Part shown: positions 14,069-21,384 of the stretch, one piece after another
Layout: every line of letters begins with the position of its first letter
Position numbering within the stretch: the first letter of the stretch is position 1
DNA from: Actinomycetota bacterium
Lineage (GTDB): Bacteria; Actinomycetota; Actinomycetes; Nanopelagicales; Nanopelagicaceae
NCBI GenBank assembly: GCA_002737595.1
Contig: NSHZ01000021.1
Span: forward strand, 1-21,804
Direction of reading: 5' to 3'
Length of the DNA: 21,804 bases
Notes under the pieces: generated by a model
What the model was told of the DNA's origin: nothing
Database searches by the model: none
Seen by the model: the letters and a program-made list of their open reading frames with translations, nothing else
Position numbers and translations under genes: made by a program

Positions 14069-15239
14069 TCTCCTGAAATCTCTTACGATATGGCGCTAAT
14101 TTCGCGCTGGTATTTACACCAACGACTCCTACGACGTTATCGCCACGCAAATACTCCACCACGCAATCGCCCATGAGATCGCCTTCAACCACCTTTATTG
14201 AGTCTGCGATGCCGGGTATCCCAAAAGATTGCAGATTATCGTCATATTGATCTGACCAGAATGACGGGACAAAATTCACTGGCTCAGCAAGCACCTCGCC
14301 GGTGGTCAGAAAATGGGCGATCGACTTGCCTGCCCGACGGCCCGTCTCCGTGGGCAGATTCCAATGCTCAATCCGTCGTGGAGTGGAATCAAAGAGATCG
14401 AATGCATATCGAGCAACATCACCTACAGCGTAAATAGAGAGATCACTAGGGGCCGTGGCACGCATTGATGAATCCACGAGTACCCCGTCTTGCAGATCAA
14501 GTTCTCCTCCGGCTAGCCACTCAGTGTTCGGAAGTGAACCGATAGCTTCCACCACTAAGTCACCAAGAATTTCCTCGCCACTCTCCAGAGATACCCCGGT
14601 AGCGCTATCCCCTCCGAGGTACCCAGTGATTTTGGCATTCATATGAAATTCCACGCCATGATCTTCATGACGACGTCGCATGGCGCTGCCAAACTCGGCG
14701 CCGAGTGGCCGAAACATGGGCTCTGGATCGGCCGCCACCACTGCTACTTCAATTCCAAGCTTGCGAGCGGTCGCCGCTATTTCACATCCGATGAAACCTG
14801 CACCGACAATCACGATTTTTTGGACACTCAACATGGAAGTACGGAGCGCTTGAGCTTCCTCAAAGTTTCGAAGCGAAAACTTACTCTTGTCAGCACCGGG
14901 AACCTTGAGCACTCGCGGTCGAATACCCGTAGCGGCGACCAAGACGTCGAAAGACTCGAGATGCCCAGAGTCTAGGAGCACGTTCTGCTTTTGATAATCA
15001 GTGCTGATCGCAGAATCATCAAATACCCACGTCACATCAGCAACGCTCTCTCGGCGCTTAAACTCAAGGCCCGCTATTTCTAAGCCTTGAGCCAGTGCAT
15101 CTTTTGAAAGTGGTGGCCGGTTATAGGGAAAGTGCGGTTCTTCTCCGACGATGGTGATCTCGCCAGCAAAGCCCACACCCCGGAGGGACTCTGCTGTCCG
15201 CAATCCCGCCAGTCCGGCACCAACAATAAGAACTTTCAA
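14061..15239 (-). CDS. FAD/NAD-dependent ferredoxin reductase (P450/oxygenase type)
   Basis: A reductase of about 392 residues that passes electrons from NAD(P)H to a ferredoxin. It has an N-terminal FAD-binding motif VLIVGAGLAGLRTAESLR, the flavin-site element PYNRPPLSK, a second nucleotide motif IVIVGAGFIGCEIA, and the FAD-closing YAVGDVA. These are standard for putidaredoxin reductase-like and RhlA/BphA4-like enzymes. I chose TTG 15239, which lies 5 nt after the ferredoxin stop and puts the GxGxxG motif close to the N-terminus; ATG 15275 is an in-frame alternative that would overlap the ferredoxin gene by 31 nt. Position and family point to the ferredoxin just upstream as its partner. Confidence 0.88.
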   Translation of the reverse strand: MKVLIVGAGLAGLRTAESLRGVGFAGEITIVGEEPHFPYNRPPLSKDALAQGLEIAGLEFKRRESVADVTWVFDDSAISTDYQKQNVLLDSGHLESFDVLVAATGIRPRVLKVPGADKSKFSLRNFEEAQALRTSMLSVQKIVIVGAGFIGCEIAATARKLGIEVAVVAADPEPMFRPLGAEFGSAMRRRHEDHGVEFHMNAKITGYLGGDSATGVSLESGEEILGDLVVEAIGSLPNTEWLAGGELDLQDGVLVDSSMRATAPSDLSIYAVGDVARYAFDLFDSTPRRIEHWNLPTETGRRAGKSIAHFLTTGEVLAEPVNFVPSFWSDQYDDNLQSFGIPGIADSIKVVEGDLMGDCVVEYLRGDNVVGVVGVNTSAKLAPYRKRFQEIN

Positions 15240-15244
15240 TGAAA

Positions 15245-15430
15245 CTACTCGACCGTGATGGCTTGCATGGGACATACATCTACAGCGGACTCGACGTCCG
15301 ATCGACGACTGTCATCGACATCAACCTCGTAGACCAATTTTCCATCGTCGCCCAAAGAGAAAACATCGTCAGCTTCAAATACGCACTGCCCGTAATGCTG
15401 ACACTTCTCCATGTCTACATGAACCTTCAC
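15245..15430 (-). CDS. [3Fe-4S]-type ferredoxin
   Basis: A 61-residue acidic ferredoxin. Cluster ligands are Cys10 and Cys16 in CQHYGQC and Cys53 in CPMQA, the three-cysteine pattern of the single [3Fe-4S] ferredoxins that serve actinobacterial cytochromes P450. The usual central cysteine of a [4Fe-4S] cluster is replaced (His/Tyr region), which supports the [3Fe-4S] assignment. GTG 15430 overlaps the TGA of the FAH-fold gene (GTGA), and GAGGAG precedes it as a Shine-Dalgarno; the internal ATG 15412 would be too close to the first Cys. It is followed directly by the reductase gene. It likely supplies electrons to the P450s at 20110 and 21385. Confidence 0.92.
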   Translation of the reverse strand: MKVHVDMEKCQHYGQCVFEADDVFSLGDDGKLVYEVDVDDSRRSDVESAVDVCPMQAITVE

Positions 15431-16314
15431 TTCTTCTCCTCAATTCGTGATGGGTAGAGATCTTTCGATGGTGTGCGTATTCCGCGGAATTCCCAATCGC
15501 CACCCATGGCAGTGGAGATGACTTCTTCGCTCTCGGTAGGTTGGGCGCCCACATCGGTACGAATTGGCGTGGGCCCTTCAACGATTCGATTACTTAACTT
15601 TCCTAAGCCCTCGACTTCAACTTCGACTAAATCACCTGGTTGCACCGGTCGCGAGAAAGCCGGTGTACCCGAGAAGAGAATGTCGCCGGGAACAAGGGTG
15701 ATGGTGCGCGCGATGTCAGCGACCAAGTAGTTCATATCCCATTCCATATTTTTGGTGTTGTCATCTTGCTTCACAACTCCATTGACCAACGTACGGATCT
15801 GCTTATTCTTAAAATCCCAATCACGAACTAAACCAGGTCCCACTGGCGCCAGAGTGTCGCTCCCCTTCACGCGCAGCATCGAACCAGCATCAGTATCTCG
15901 AAAATCATGGAGCCCATAATCATTTCCAATGGTGTAGCCGGCGATGTAATCAGACGCATCTTTCGGAGAAATATTGCGACAGGTGCGTCCGATGACAATG
16001 ACGATTTCACCTTCGTAGTTGAGCCACTTGCATCCTTGGGGGCGAACCACGTCACCATTATGAGAATTCAACGCCGTGATGGGTTTATGGAAATAGGTAG
16101 GCGCAGGGGGAAGCTTGGTCATAAATTCATCCGTACGACTCTGGTAATTCAAGTGCACGGCAATAATCTTTGTAGGTTCTACCGGAGCAAGATGCATCGC
16201 ATCTACGATTGCTACCTGACGACCATCCCCAGCAACCAGAACATCCCCTTGACGCACTACTTCGGTGGGATACCCATCAAGGAGGATCCTGCGCGTCTCT
16301 ACAGTTTTAGACAC
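15427..16314 (-). CDS. hpaG-like: Fumarylacetoacetate hydrolase-family enzyme (HpaG-like isomerase/decarboxylase)
   Basis: A 295-residue protein of the FAH superfamily. Metal-binding and active-site elements are visible: KPITALNSHNGDVVRP, NYEGEIVIVIG (two acidic ligands in YEGE), NDYGLHDFRD and LVPGDILFSGTPAF. Relatives convert 5-carboxymethyl-2-hydroxymuconate or similar ring-fission acids by isomerisation or decarboxylation (HpaG), or hydrolyse fumarylacetoacetate-type compounds. Its place between an extradiol dioxygenase and ferredoxin in a meta-cleavage operon favours the HpaG-like role. GTG 16314 overlaps the dioxygenase stop by 8 nt and has AAGGCGAG upstream; extending further would run through the dioxygenase gene. 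The tail after the FAH domain is hydrophilic. Confidence 0.85.
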   Translation of the reverse strand: MSKTVETRRILLDGYPTEVVRQGDVLVAGDGRQVAIVDAMHLAPVEPTKIIAVHLNYQSRTDEFMTKLPPAPTYFHKPITALNSHNGDVVRPQGCKWLNYEGEIVIVIGRTCRNISPKDASDYIAGYTIGNDYGLHDFRDTDAGSMLRVKGSDTLAPVGPGLVRDWDFKNKQIRTLVNGVVKQDDNTKNMEWDMNYLVADIARTITLVPGDILFSGTPAFSRPVQPGDLVEVEVEGLGKLSNRIVEGPTPIRTDVGAQPTESEEVISTAMGGDWEFRGIRTPSKDLYPSRIEEKK

Positions 16315-17206
16315 GAGCGCTCGCCTTAGCGGTCCAGCCAGCTTTGGGTTGATCAAACCAGACGTGTACCTGTCCCGTACCAATGGAGTTTTCGTATTCA
16401 CTAAAGAGACGCCCAGGAGCGGTGCACTCGTTTTCACCGAGCGCGCCAATCATCATGAGGTAATGACCAAAGCGAGCCTCTGGCTTGTATTTGTAGAACT
16501 CAGGCATGGTGCGAAGGACCTGGTCGTGATCGCCTCGTTTGAACCATGCGATCCGCTCCAGGTCAGCTTCGCGCGCTTCTGGAGTGAAGATGTGCGAACT
16601 GTCGCTTGCTTCGTGTTTGCGCAATTCTTGCAGCGAATAAAAGGTGTGCGAAAGCGCACCGGAGGCGATCAAAAGAACCTTACGATCCAACTTTGCAATG
16701 GCATCGCCGAGAGCACGTCCCAGTCGGAGGTTATCTTCGGTCTCCGCGGTTTGGCAGCAACCGATACTGATCCACTTCTTATCCAAACCTTCGCCGAGGT
16801 ACTTCCACAGATTAATGGTTGCGTAAAAGACTGGAAGTTCAGGGTCATCAATAGGAGTAATCCAGGTGCCATGTTTTTCAGCATATTTACTGATCTCTAC
16901 GGCCAACTCTGGATCGCCTTTAAAGTCATAAGGTATTTGTGCCATACCTCGGGGTAACTCCTCAGATGTGTACTTGCCAGTACGACGAGCATGAGAGGTT
17001 GTCACGTATTCAACCGTCGTTGCCCAATGGGAGTCCAAGACAACAACGGTGTCGTAATCAGCGGTTTCAAATACCTCTTTGCGAAGGCGTTCTAGCCCCG
17101 GCACAAGAGTGATCTCTTTACCTTCGTTGATCTCGTAACGCACTTCTTTCGGCAACATGATCGTAGGTACATGTGCCAATATCCCTGCTCCGACTATTTC
17201 GCCCAT
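16307..17206 (-). CDS. hpaD-like: Class III extradiol ring-cleavage dioxygenase (HpaD-like)
   Basis: A 299-residue LigB-superfamily enzyme that would cleave a catechol next to the hydroxyls using Fe(II) and O2. The iron ligands expected from LigB fall in recognisable contexts: His12 in GILAHVPTI, His60 in VVVLDSHW and Glu243 in KPEARFGHY. The likely acid-base residue is His187 in ASGALSHTFY. The C-terminal IGTGQVHVWF matches the SGTGQVNAVF-like end of 3,4-dihydroxyphenylacetate 2,3-dioxygenases (HpaD). ATG 17206 lies 1 nt after the dehydrogenase stop and has a GGAGG Shine-Dalgarno. HpaD is the best match by eye, but other catechols remain possible. Confidence 0.88.
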   Translation of the reverse strand: MGEIVGAGILAHVPTIMLPKEVRYEINEGKEITLVPGLERLRKEVFETADYDTVVVLDSHWATTVEYVTTSHARRTGKYTSEELPRGMAQIPYDFKGDPELAVEISKYAEKHGTWITPIDDPELPVFYATINLWKYLGEGLDKKWISIGCCQTAETEDNLRLGRALGDAIAKLDRKVLLIASGALSHTFYSLQELRKHEASDSSHIFTPEAREADLERIAWFKRGDHDQVLRTMPEFYKYKPEARFGHYLMMIGALGENECTAPGRLFSEYENSIGTGQVHVWFDQPKAGWTAKASARV

Positions 17207-17207
17207 C

Positions 17208-18671
17208 TCAATCCCTCCAGCCGTTTGGTGAGAACACTGTATTTTTTAGCTCTGAATAAAAATCAAAAGACCAGGAACCGCCTTCGCGACCCACACCAGA
17301 CTTTCGTGCACCGCCGAATGGAGCACGGAGATCACGCACGAAGAAGCAATTTACCCAGGTAGTGCCGGCGACCAATTGCTCAGAGATGCGCTCAGCTCGT
17401 TCGCGGTTTCCCGAAACGAGCACGGCCGCAAGTCCAAACTCAGTCCCGTTCGCCATCAAGATGGCTTCTTCATCTGTTGAAAACGTTTGGAGCGTTAGTA
17501 CTGGACCGAACACTTCGTCAGTGAGAATTTCGCTTCCGGGAGCGGCGTGTGAAATTAGCGTCGGGTGAATGTAGAGACCGCCAAGGTCTCCGTTCGCACT
17601 GCCACCTATTTCGATTTGGGCACCTGCTGCTTTGGCTCGATCGATGTAACCCAGAATTTTGGTGAATTGTTTTTCGTGAATCTGTGGGCCAATATCTGTC
17701 CCCTCCACACGAGGATCGCCTTGCACGATCTTGGAAACGCGCTCCTTGAAAGCCACTACGAAATCTTCACGAACCTTTTCGTGCACCAGAAGGCGAGTAC
17801 CCGCCAAGCAGACTTGGCCAGCGTTGTCGTACTGCTCGGCGGCGAGCGTGACAGCTAATTCAAGATCCGCATCTTCCATCACGATCAGTGGGCTCTTGCC
17901 GCCCAACTCGAGCGAACATGGCGTCAAATTATCTGCAGCAGCACGAGCCACTAGTTTTGCCGTGGGAACAGAGCCGGTAAATGAGATTCGTGAAATTCCC
18001 GGATGAGCAACGAGTGCGGCACCGGCTTCGTTTCCTAACCCTTGCACCACATTGAAAACACCATCGGGTAAACCTGCTTCTTTAGCAATATCGCAGAGGA
18101 GAGAGGCACTGAGCGGTGTCCACTCGGCGGGTTTCAAAATGACGGTGTCACCAGAAGCGAGTGCCGGTGCGATTTTCCAACTCGCAAGCATGAGTGGCGC
18201 ATTCCACGGCGTGATGAGTGCGGCTACGCCAGATGGATCCCAGGAAACCACGTTGGTATGTCCACGTGTTTCAAATGGATCATGCTGCAACTCGTTGAGA
18301 AGCCAATCTGCAAAGAAGCGAAAGTTGTGGGCAACTCGGGGCATAACTCCACGTCGATGTGAACGAATGAGTGCACCGTTGTCATGCGTCTCCACCTGCG
18401 CAAGTTCTTCTAAACGAGCTTCGACCCCATCTGCAATGGCGTGCAAGATGCGAGCGCGCTCGATCCGAGGAGTCTTGGCCCAGCCAGGAAAAGCCGCGCG
18501 CGCCGCCGAAACCGCGAGATCAACTTCGGCCACCCCGCCGCGCGAGATTTCCCCCAGGAAGGCGCCATCAATGGGTGAGTGGTCTGAAAAAGTCTCTGCC
18601 GAGTAGACCCGCTGACCACCAATGAAATGCCCGGTGTCAACCGATACCCCAGCAACCTCGATCTTGGACAT
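17208..18671 (-). CDS. hpaE-like: Aldehyde dehydrogenase, HpaE-like (ring-fission semialdehyde)
   Basis: A 487-residue aldehyde dehydrogenase, first gene of the meta-cleavage operon. Motifs include TPWNAPLMLASWKIAPALASG, ILKPAEWTP, FTGSVPTAK, the general base Glu255 in SLELGGKSP and the nucleophile Cys288 in NAGQVCLAGT. The end motifs EVFGPVLTL and FGGARKSGVGREGG are also present. By position it would oxidise the semialdehyde made by the extradiol dioxygenase to the dicarboxylic acid, as HpaE does. I chose ATG 18671 because GAGGG precedes it and the N-terminus then matches the family. In-frame ATGs at 18680 and 18686 are alternatives; a start at 18686 would lie only 3 nt from the palindrome. 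The substrate is inferred from context. Confidence 0.9.
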   Translation of the reverse strand: MSKIEVAGVSVDTGHFIGGQRVYSAETFSDHSPIDGAFLGEISRGGVAEVDLAVSAARAAFPGWAKTPRIERARILHAIADGVEARLEELAQVETHDNGALIRSHRRGVMPRVAHNFRFFADWLLNELQHDPFETRGHTNVVSWDPSGVAALITPWNAPLMLASWKIAPALASGDTVILKPAEWTPLSASLLCDIAKEAGLPDGVFNVVQGLGNEAGAALVAHPGISRISFTGSVPTAKLVARAAADNLTPCSLELGGKSPLIVMEDADLELAVTLAAEQYDNAGQVCLAGTRLLVHEKVREDFVVAFKERVSKIVQGDPRVEGTDIGPQIHEKQFTKILGYIDRAKAAGAQIEIGGSANGDLGGLYIHPTLISHAAPGSEILTDEVFGPVLTLQTFSTDEEAILMANGTEFGLAAVLVSGNRERAERISEQLVAGTTWVNCFFVRDLRAPFGGARKSGVGREGGSWSFDFYSELKNTVFSPNGWRD

Positions 18672-18689
18672 TTCCCTCATTCCCATAAT

Positions 18690-18705
18690 CGTTAGGATCC
18701 TAACG
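18690..18705. promoter_or_regulatory. Perfect 16-bp palindrome, operator candidate for the meta-cleavage operon
   Basis: CGTTAGGATCCTAACG reads identically on both strands. It lies 18 nt upstream of the chosen hpaE-like start and between that operon and the divergent amidotransferase gene. The core contains TAGGAT (a TAnnnT hexamer) on each strand, so it may overlap promoter elements in both directions. A perfect 16-mer palindrome in so small a gap is unlikely by chance. The binding protein is unknown; the nearby MarR regulator is the obvious candidate. Confidence 0.6.
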
Positions 18706-18785
18706 GTATAGGATGCCACCAGATATTCTTTTTAGGTAGCCCAAAGTACGCGAATATGGATCTGAAGAGCCCAACGAGGAGCCAG

Positions 18786-19493
18786 ATGAGCCCATCACCC
18801 CAGAATTCAACTGGAGTTCGACCCAGGGTCGCCCTCCTAGGACGCTTCACCGAGAGCGCGAGAGCCCTCCGGTTTCGAGGTGTGGTTTCTGCCCGCATGC
18901 TCCTTGAAGGTCTCTGGGCTGCCGGATTGGATCCAGTCACCCTGCTGCCCACCGCAGATTCCTCCGATTGGCACGAGCGACTCAAAGGGTTCGACGGCGT
19001 CCTCTTCGCAGGTGGCGGCGATATCAATCCCGCGACGTACGGAGAGCAACCCGCCTCAGAACATCTCTATGACATCGATGATGTGCAAGACGCGAATGAT
19101 CTCGCTCTCATAAAGCACGTGCTCGCTGAAGGGATCCCCTTCCTGGCTCTCTGCCGTGGAATGCATCTGCTCAACGTGGCACTCGGTGGAACTTTGAATC
19201 AGCACATCGAACCTCCGCATCGCGATCTCACGCATGATGTGGTCTTTGAAAAAGCGTGGGATGAATTCGGCCTCGAACTGCCAGTAGTGACAAGCTCGTG
19301 CTACCACCATCAATCAGTAGCGAGGTTGGGAACGGGGGTACGTGCGGTTGCCTACTCCACAGACGGGTGCGTGGAAGCGCTCACGGTCGATGGAGCGAAC
19401 GGCGTCGCCGTGCAGTGGCACCCGGAAGATCGATGGGAGATTGATCCAGCTCAACTTGCGATCTTCAAGAAGTTTCGCGAGCGGATCGGTTAA
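18786..19493 (+). CDS. Class I glutamine amidotransferase-like gamma-glutamyl hydrolase (PuuD-like)
   Basis: A 235-residue peptidase C26-type hydrolase. The nucleophile elbow is LALCRGMHLLNVALGG (Cys123), and the QWHPED motif gives His212 and Glu214 of the triad. LFAGGGDINPATYGE matches the family's conserved glycine-rich loop. Relatives such as PuuD release a free amine or acid from a gamma-glutamyl conjugate; AtdA2 in aniline degradation does this for gamma-glutamylanilide. ATG 18786 is preferred to 18756 because GAGGAG lies 5 nt upstream. It is divergent from the meta-cleavage operon across the perfect palindrome. No gamma-glutamyl synthetase gene is present in the window. Its stop shares TTAA with the convergent MarR gene. 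Confidence 0.85.
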   Translation: MSPSPQNSTGVRPRVALLGRFTESARALRFRGVVSARMLLEGLWAAGLDPVTLLPTADSSDWHERLKGFDGVLFAGGGDINPATYGEQPASEHLYDIDDVQDANDLALIKHVLAEGIPFLALCRGMHLLNVALGGTLNQHIEPPHRDLTHDVVFEKAWDEFGLELPVVTSSCYHHQSVARLGTGVRAVAYSTDGCVEALTVDGANGVAVQWHPEDRWEIDPAQLAIFKKFRERIG

Positions 19494-19987
19494 CTTCCCT
19501 CAACTGACCGAGTCAGCGAACGCAGGTTGGCAGTGAATTTATCCAAATCGCCGCGAGCGACTTGCGAGACGGTAGCAATTTCTTGATCGTTGAATTTCGG
19601 AAAGAGTTTTTTCATCAGTTTTGACCCCGCGGGCGTAAGCGTCACAACCATCAGACGCCCATCCTCTGAACTCCGCTGACGCTCAAGCCATCCGCGTCCC
19701 TCGAGTGTGTTGAGCACACCTGTAAGCGTGGCCTTTGATATTCCAGCCTCGGAAGCAATATCTCGCGTCTCAATGGGTGACCAAATCCAGACCACCCAGA
19801 GAACTACAAAGCCCGTCCATGTCATCCCGCTCGGGGCAAGCGCGGTGCGCTCGAGGTGATTTCTTACAGCGTTTGCGGCGCGAAAGAGATTAGAAACAGC
19901 CGCCATCGCCTCGAAGTCGATCGGCAAACTGTCGAGGCGCTCTTGAACAGCGCGTTCGGTCTCATTGAGCGTATGTACACCTGCCAT
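19490..19987 (-). CDS. MarR-family transcriptional regulator
   Basis: A 165-residue winged-helix regulator. The recognition region reads ETRDIASEAGISKATLTGVLNTLEGRGWLERQRSSEDGRLMVVTLTPAG, where the DGR wing tip is the hallmark of MarR proteins. The flanking helices form the dimerisation domain. MarR members in aromatic catabolism (for example HpaR) are usually repressors released by a phenolic ligand or ring-cleavage intermediate. ATG 19987 has a strong GGAGGAG Shine-Dalgarno; longer in-frame extensions lie in the promoter region. It is divergent from the P450 gene, so the 122-nt gap between them is the likeliest place for its own operator. Its exact targets are unproven. Confidence 0.9.
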   Translation of the reverse strand: MAGVHTLNETERAVQERLDSLPIDFEAMAAVSNLFRAANAVRNHLERTALAPSGMTWTGFVVLWVVWIWSPIETRDIASEAGISKATLTGVLNTLEGRGWLERQRSSEDGRLMVVTLTPAGSKLMKKLFPKFNDQEIATVSQVARGDLDKFTANLRSLTRSVEGS

Positions 19988-20019
19988 GAATATCTCCTCC
20001 TGCGCGCCAGGATAGTGGC

Positions 20020-20044
20020 ATATTCTGAAAAGTGCCCGGAATAT
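20020..20044. promoter_or_regulatory. Inverted repeat near the MarR gene promoter
   Basis: ATATTC (20020-20025) and GAATAT (20039-20044) are perfect 6-bp arms separated by 13 nt, upstream of the MarR gene. Their total span and position fit an autoregulatory operator. The arms are AT-rich and short, so chance is possible. Confidence 0.3.
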
Positions 20045-20073
20045 CCCTACTTCATTTCGAAGGGAAGATAAGG

Positions 20074-20094
20074 TAAATTCGTTTTGATCCGAAT
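20074..20094 (+). promoter_or_regulatory. Candidate -10 and overlapping inverted repeat before the P450 gene
   Basis: TAAATT (20074-20079) is a plausible -10 for the P450 gene. The inverted repeat ATTCG (20077-20081) and CGAAT (20090-20094), with an 8-nt spacer, overlaps it and the predicted start near 20086. That would be a repression site. The -35 is weak (TTCATT, 20051-20056). The arms are short, so this is a low-confidence operator. Confidence 0.35.
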
Positions 20095-20109
20095 GATTGG
20101 GAGAATTTG

Positions 20110-21381
20110 ATGGCGGCAAGTGCAAGCACTGGAACATCACGTAACCTTCGCGATGTATCACTTGCAGATATGAGTTTGTTTGAGAACGGCGCTCCTTGGG
20201 AGCTCTTCGAGCAGATGCGCAGCGAAGACCCCTGCCATTGGAGTAACGAAGAGGGCGGCGCGGGTTTCTGGTCACTCACGCGCTATTCAGACATAGTGTC
20301 AGTACTGCGAGATACCGAAACCTTTAATAGTGAACAAGGTACGAATCTCGAAGAACTAGATGATGAACAACTCGAGGTGCGACGCTCCATGCTTGAGACC
20401 GATGGAAGCCGACATCGTGTACTCCGTAAATTAATGATGGATAACTTCACCCCAAAATCTGTCGCCGGGTATACAAACTTTCTCGAAGCACTCACCAAAA
20501 CCACTCTCGATGCAGCATTCTCAAAAAATCAATTTGAGTTCGTGAAAGAAGTAAGCGCTGACTTCCCGATTCGCGTATTGGCACGCATGCTTGGGGTTCC
20601 AGATACCGATACCGGACAACTCATCAATTGGGGAAACCGGATGGTGGGCAACACTGACCCAGAGCACACTGATGTGCTCCTAAACAGCGAGGAGAGCGAG
20701 CAGTACCGCCTCCTCCCCTTCCGCTCCCCCGCAGCACAAGAAGTTTTTGATTACGGATTTAAGCTACGGGAAGCGCGCCGCGGAAAGAGCGAAAATGATC
20801 TCGTCTCCCAACTGGCACATAACGTTCCCACCGATGGCCTAGCCCTCGATGATCGCGACTTCCGAAACTACTTCTTACTTATTGTTATTGCGGGTAATGA
20901 AACGACTCGTCACGCCATCACTCACTCGATGAACGCCCTCATCGACCACCCTGAGCAAATGGCCCTTCTTAAAGCAAAACCAGAACTGATCCCCTGGGCC
21001 ATCGAAGAATTCCTTCGTCAAGCAAGCCCGGTCTATCACTTTCGCAGGACCGCAACGCGCGACGTGGAGATGCATGGAAAGAAGATCAAGAAGGGTCAGA
21101 AAGTGGTGGTCTGGTTTGCCTCGGGCAATCGAGATCCAGAGACTTTCGCCAATCCATATTCCTTCGATGTGACCCGTAAGCCCAACGAGCACATGGCATT
21201 TGGCCGCGGCGGCCCCCACATGTGTATGGGCAATGCACTAGCCAGGCTAGAGATGCAGATTATGTTCACTCAACTTTTACCTCGAGTGAAACATATGGAA
21301 CGCATTGGCGAAACTGATTATTTGCGCAGTAACTTCGTCCATGGCATTAAGCGATTGCCGGTACAAGTCGAGTTCGAGTAG
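20110..21381 (+). CDS. Cytochrome P450 (complete, bacterial class I)
   Basis: A 423-residue soluble P450. The I-helix oxygen-activation motif is AGNETT (Ala261 to Thr266), the ExxR motif is EFLR (Glu300 to Arg303), and the heme-ligand motif is FGRGGPHMCMG with Cys372. Length and lack of a membrane anchor fit ferredoxin-fed bacterial P450s. The I-helix and heme-loop pattern resembles CYP125/142-like and related actinobacterial families, but the family cannot be fixed by eye. ATG 20110 follows GGGAGAATTTG, a good Shine-Dalgarno, and is directly preceded by a TTG that is less likely. It is divergent from MarR, ends 3 nt before the convergent second P450, and has a ferredoxin and reductase available at 14061-15430. 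Confidence 0.95.
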   Translation: MAASASTGTSRNLRDVSLADMSLFENGAPWELFEQMRSEDPCHWSNEEGGAGFWSLTRYSDIVSVLRDTETFNSEQGTNLEELDDEQLEVRRSMLETDGSRHRVLRKLMMDNFTPKSVAGYTNFLEALTKTTLDAAFSKNQFEFVKEVSADFPIRVLARMLGVPDTDTGQLINWGNRMVGNTDPEHTDVLLNSEESEQYRLLPFRSPAAQEVFDYGFKLREARRGKSENDLVSQLAHNVPTDGLALDDRDFRNYFLLIVIAGNETTRHAITHSMNALIDHPEQMALLKAKPELIPWAIEEFLRQASPVYHFRRTATRDVEMHGKKIKKGQKVVVWFASGNRDPETFANPYSFDVTRKPNEHMAFGRGGPHMCMGNALARLEMQIMFTQLLPRVKHMERIGETDYLRSNFVHGIKRLPVQVEFE

Positions 21382-21384
21382 TCC

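Noticed and set aside
18052..18606. Plus-strand open frame of 184 codons
   Set aside because: It is antisense to the HpaE-like dehydrogenase, whose catalytic motifs and length are convincing. The composition (Ser, Arg, Ala) is that of a shadow frame.
9979..18705. One common operator for importer and meta-cleavage operon, based on shared CGTT-N8-AACG arms
   Set aside because: Eight fixed bases spaced this way are not expected to be frequent, but looser palindromes with 4-nt arms are, and the 8-bp cores differ completely. The shared arms are mentioned but not claimed as one regulon.
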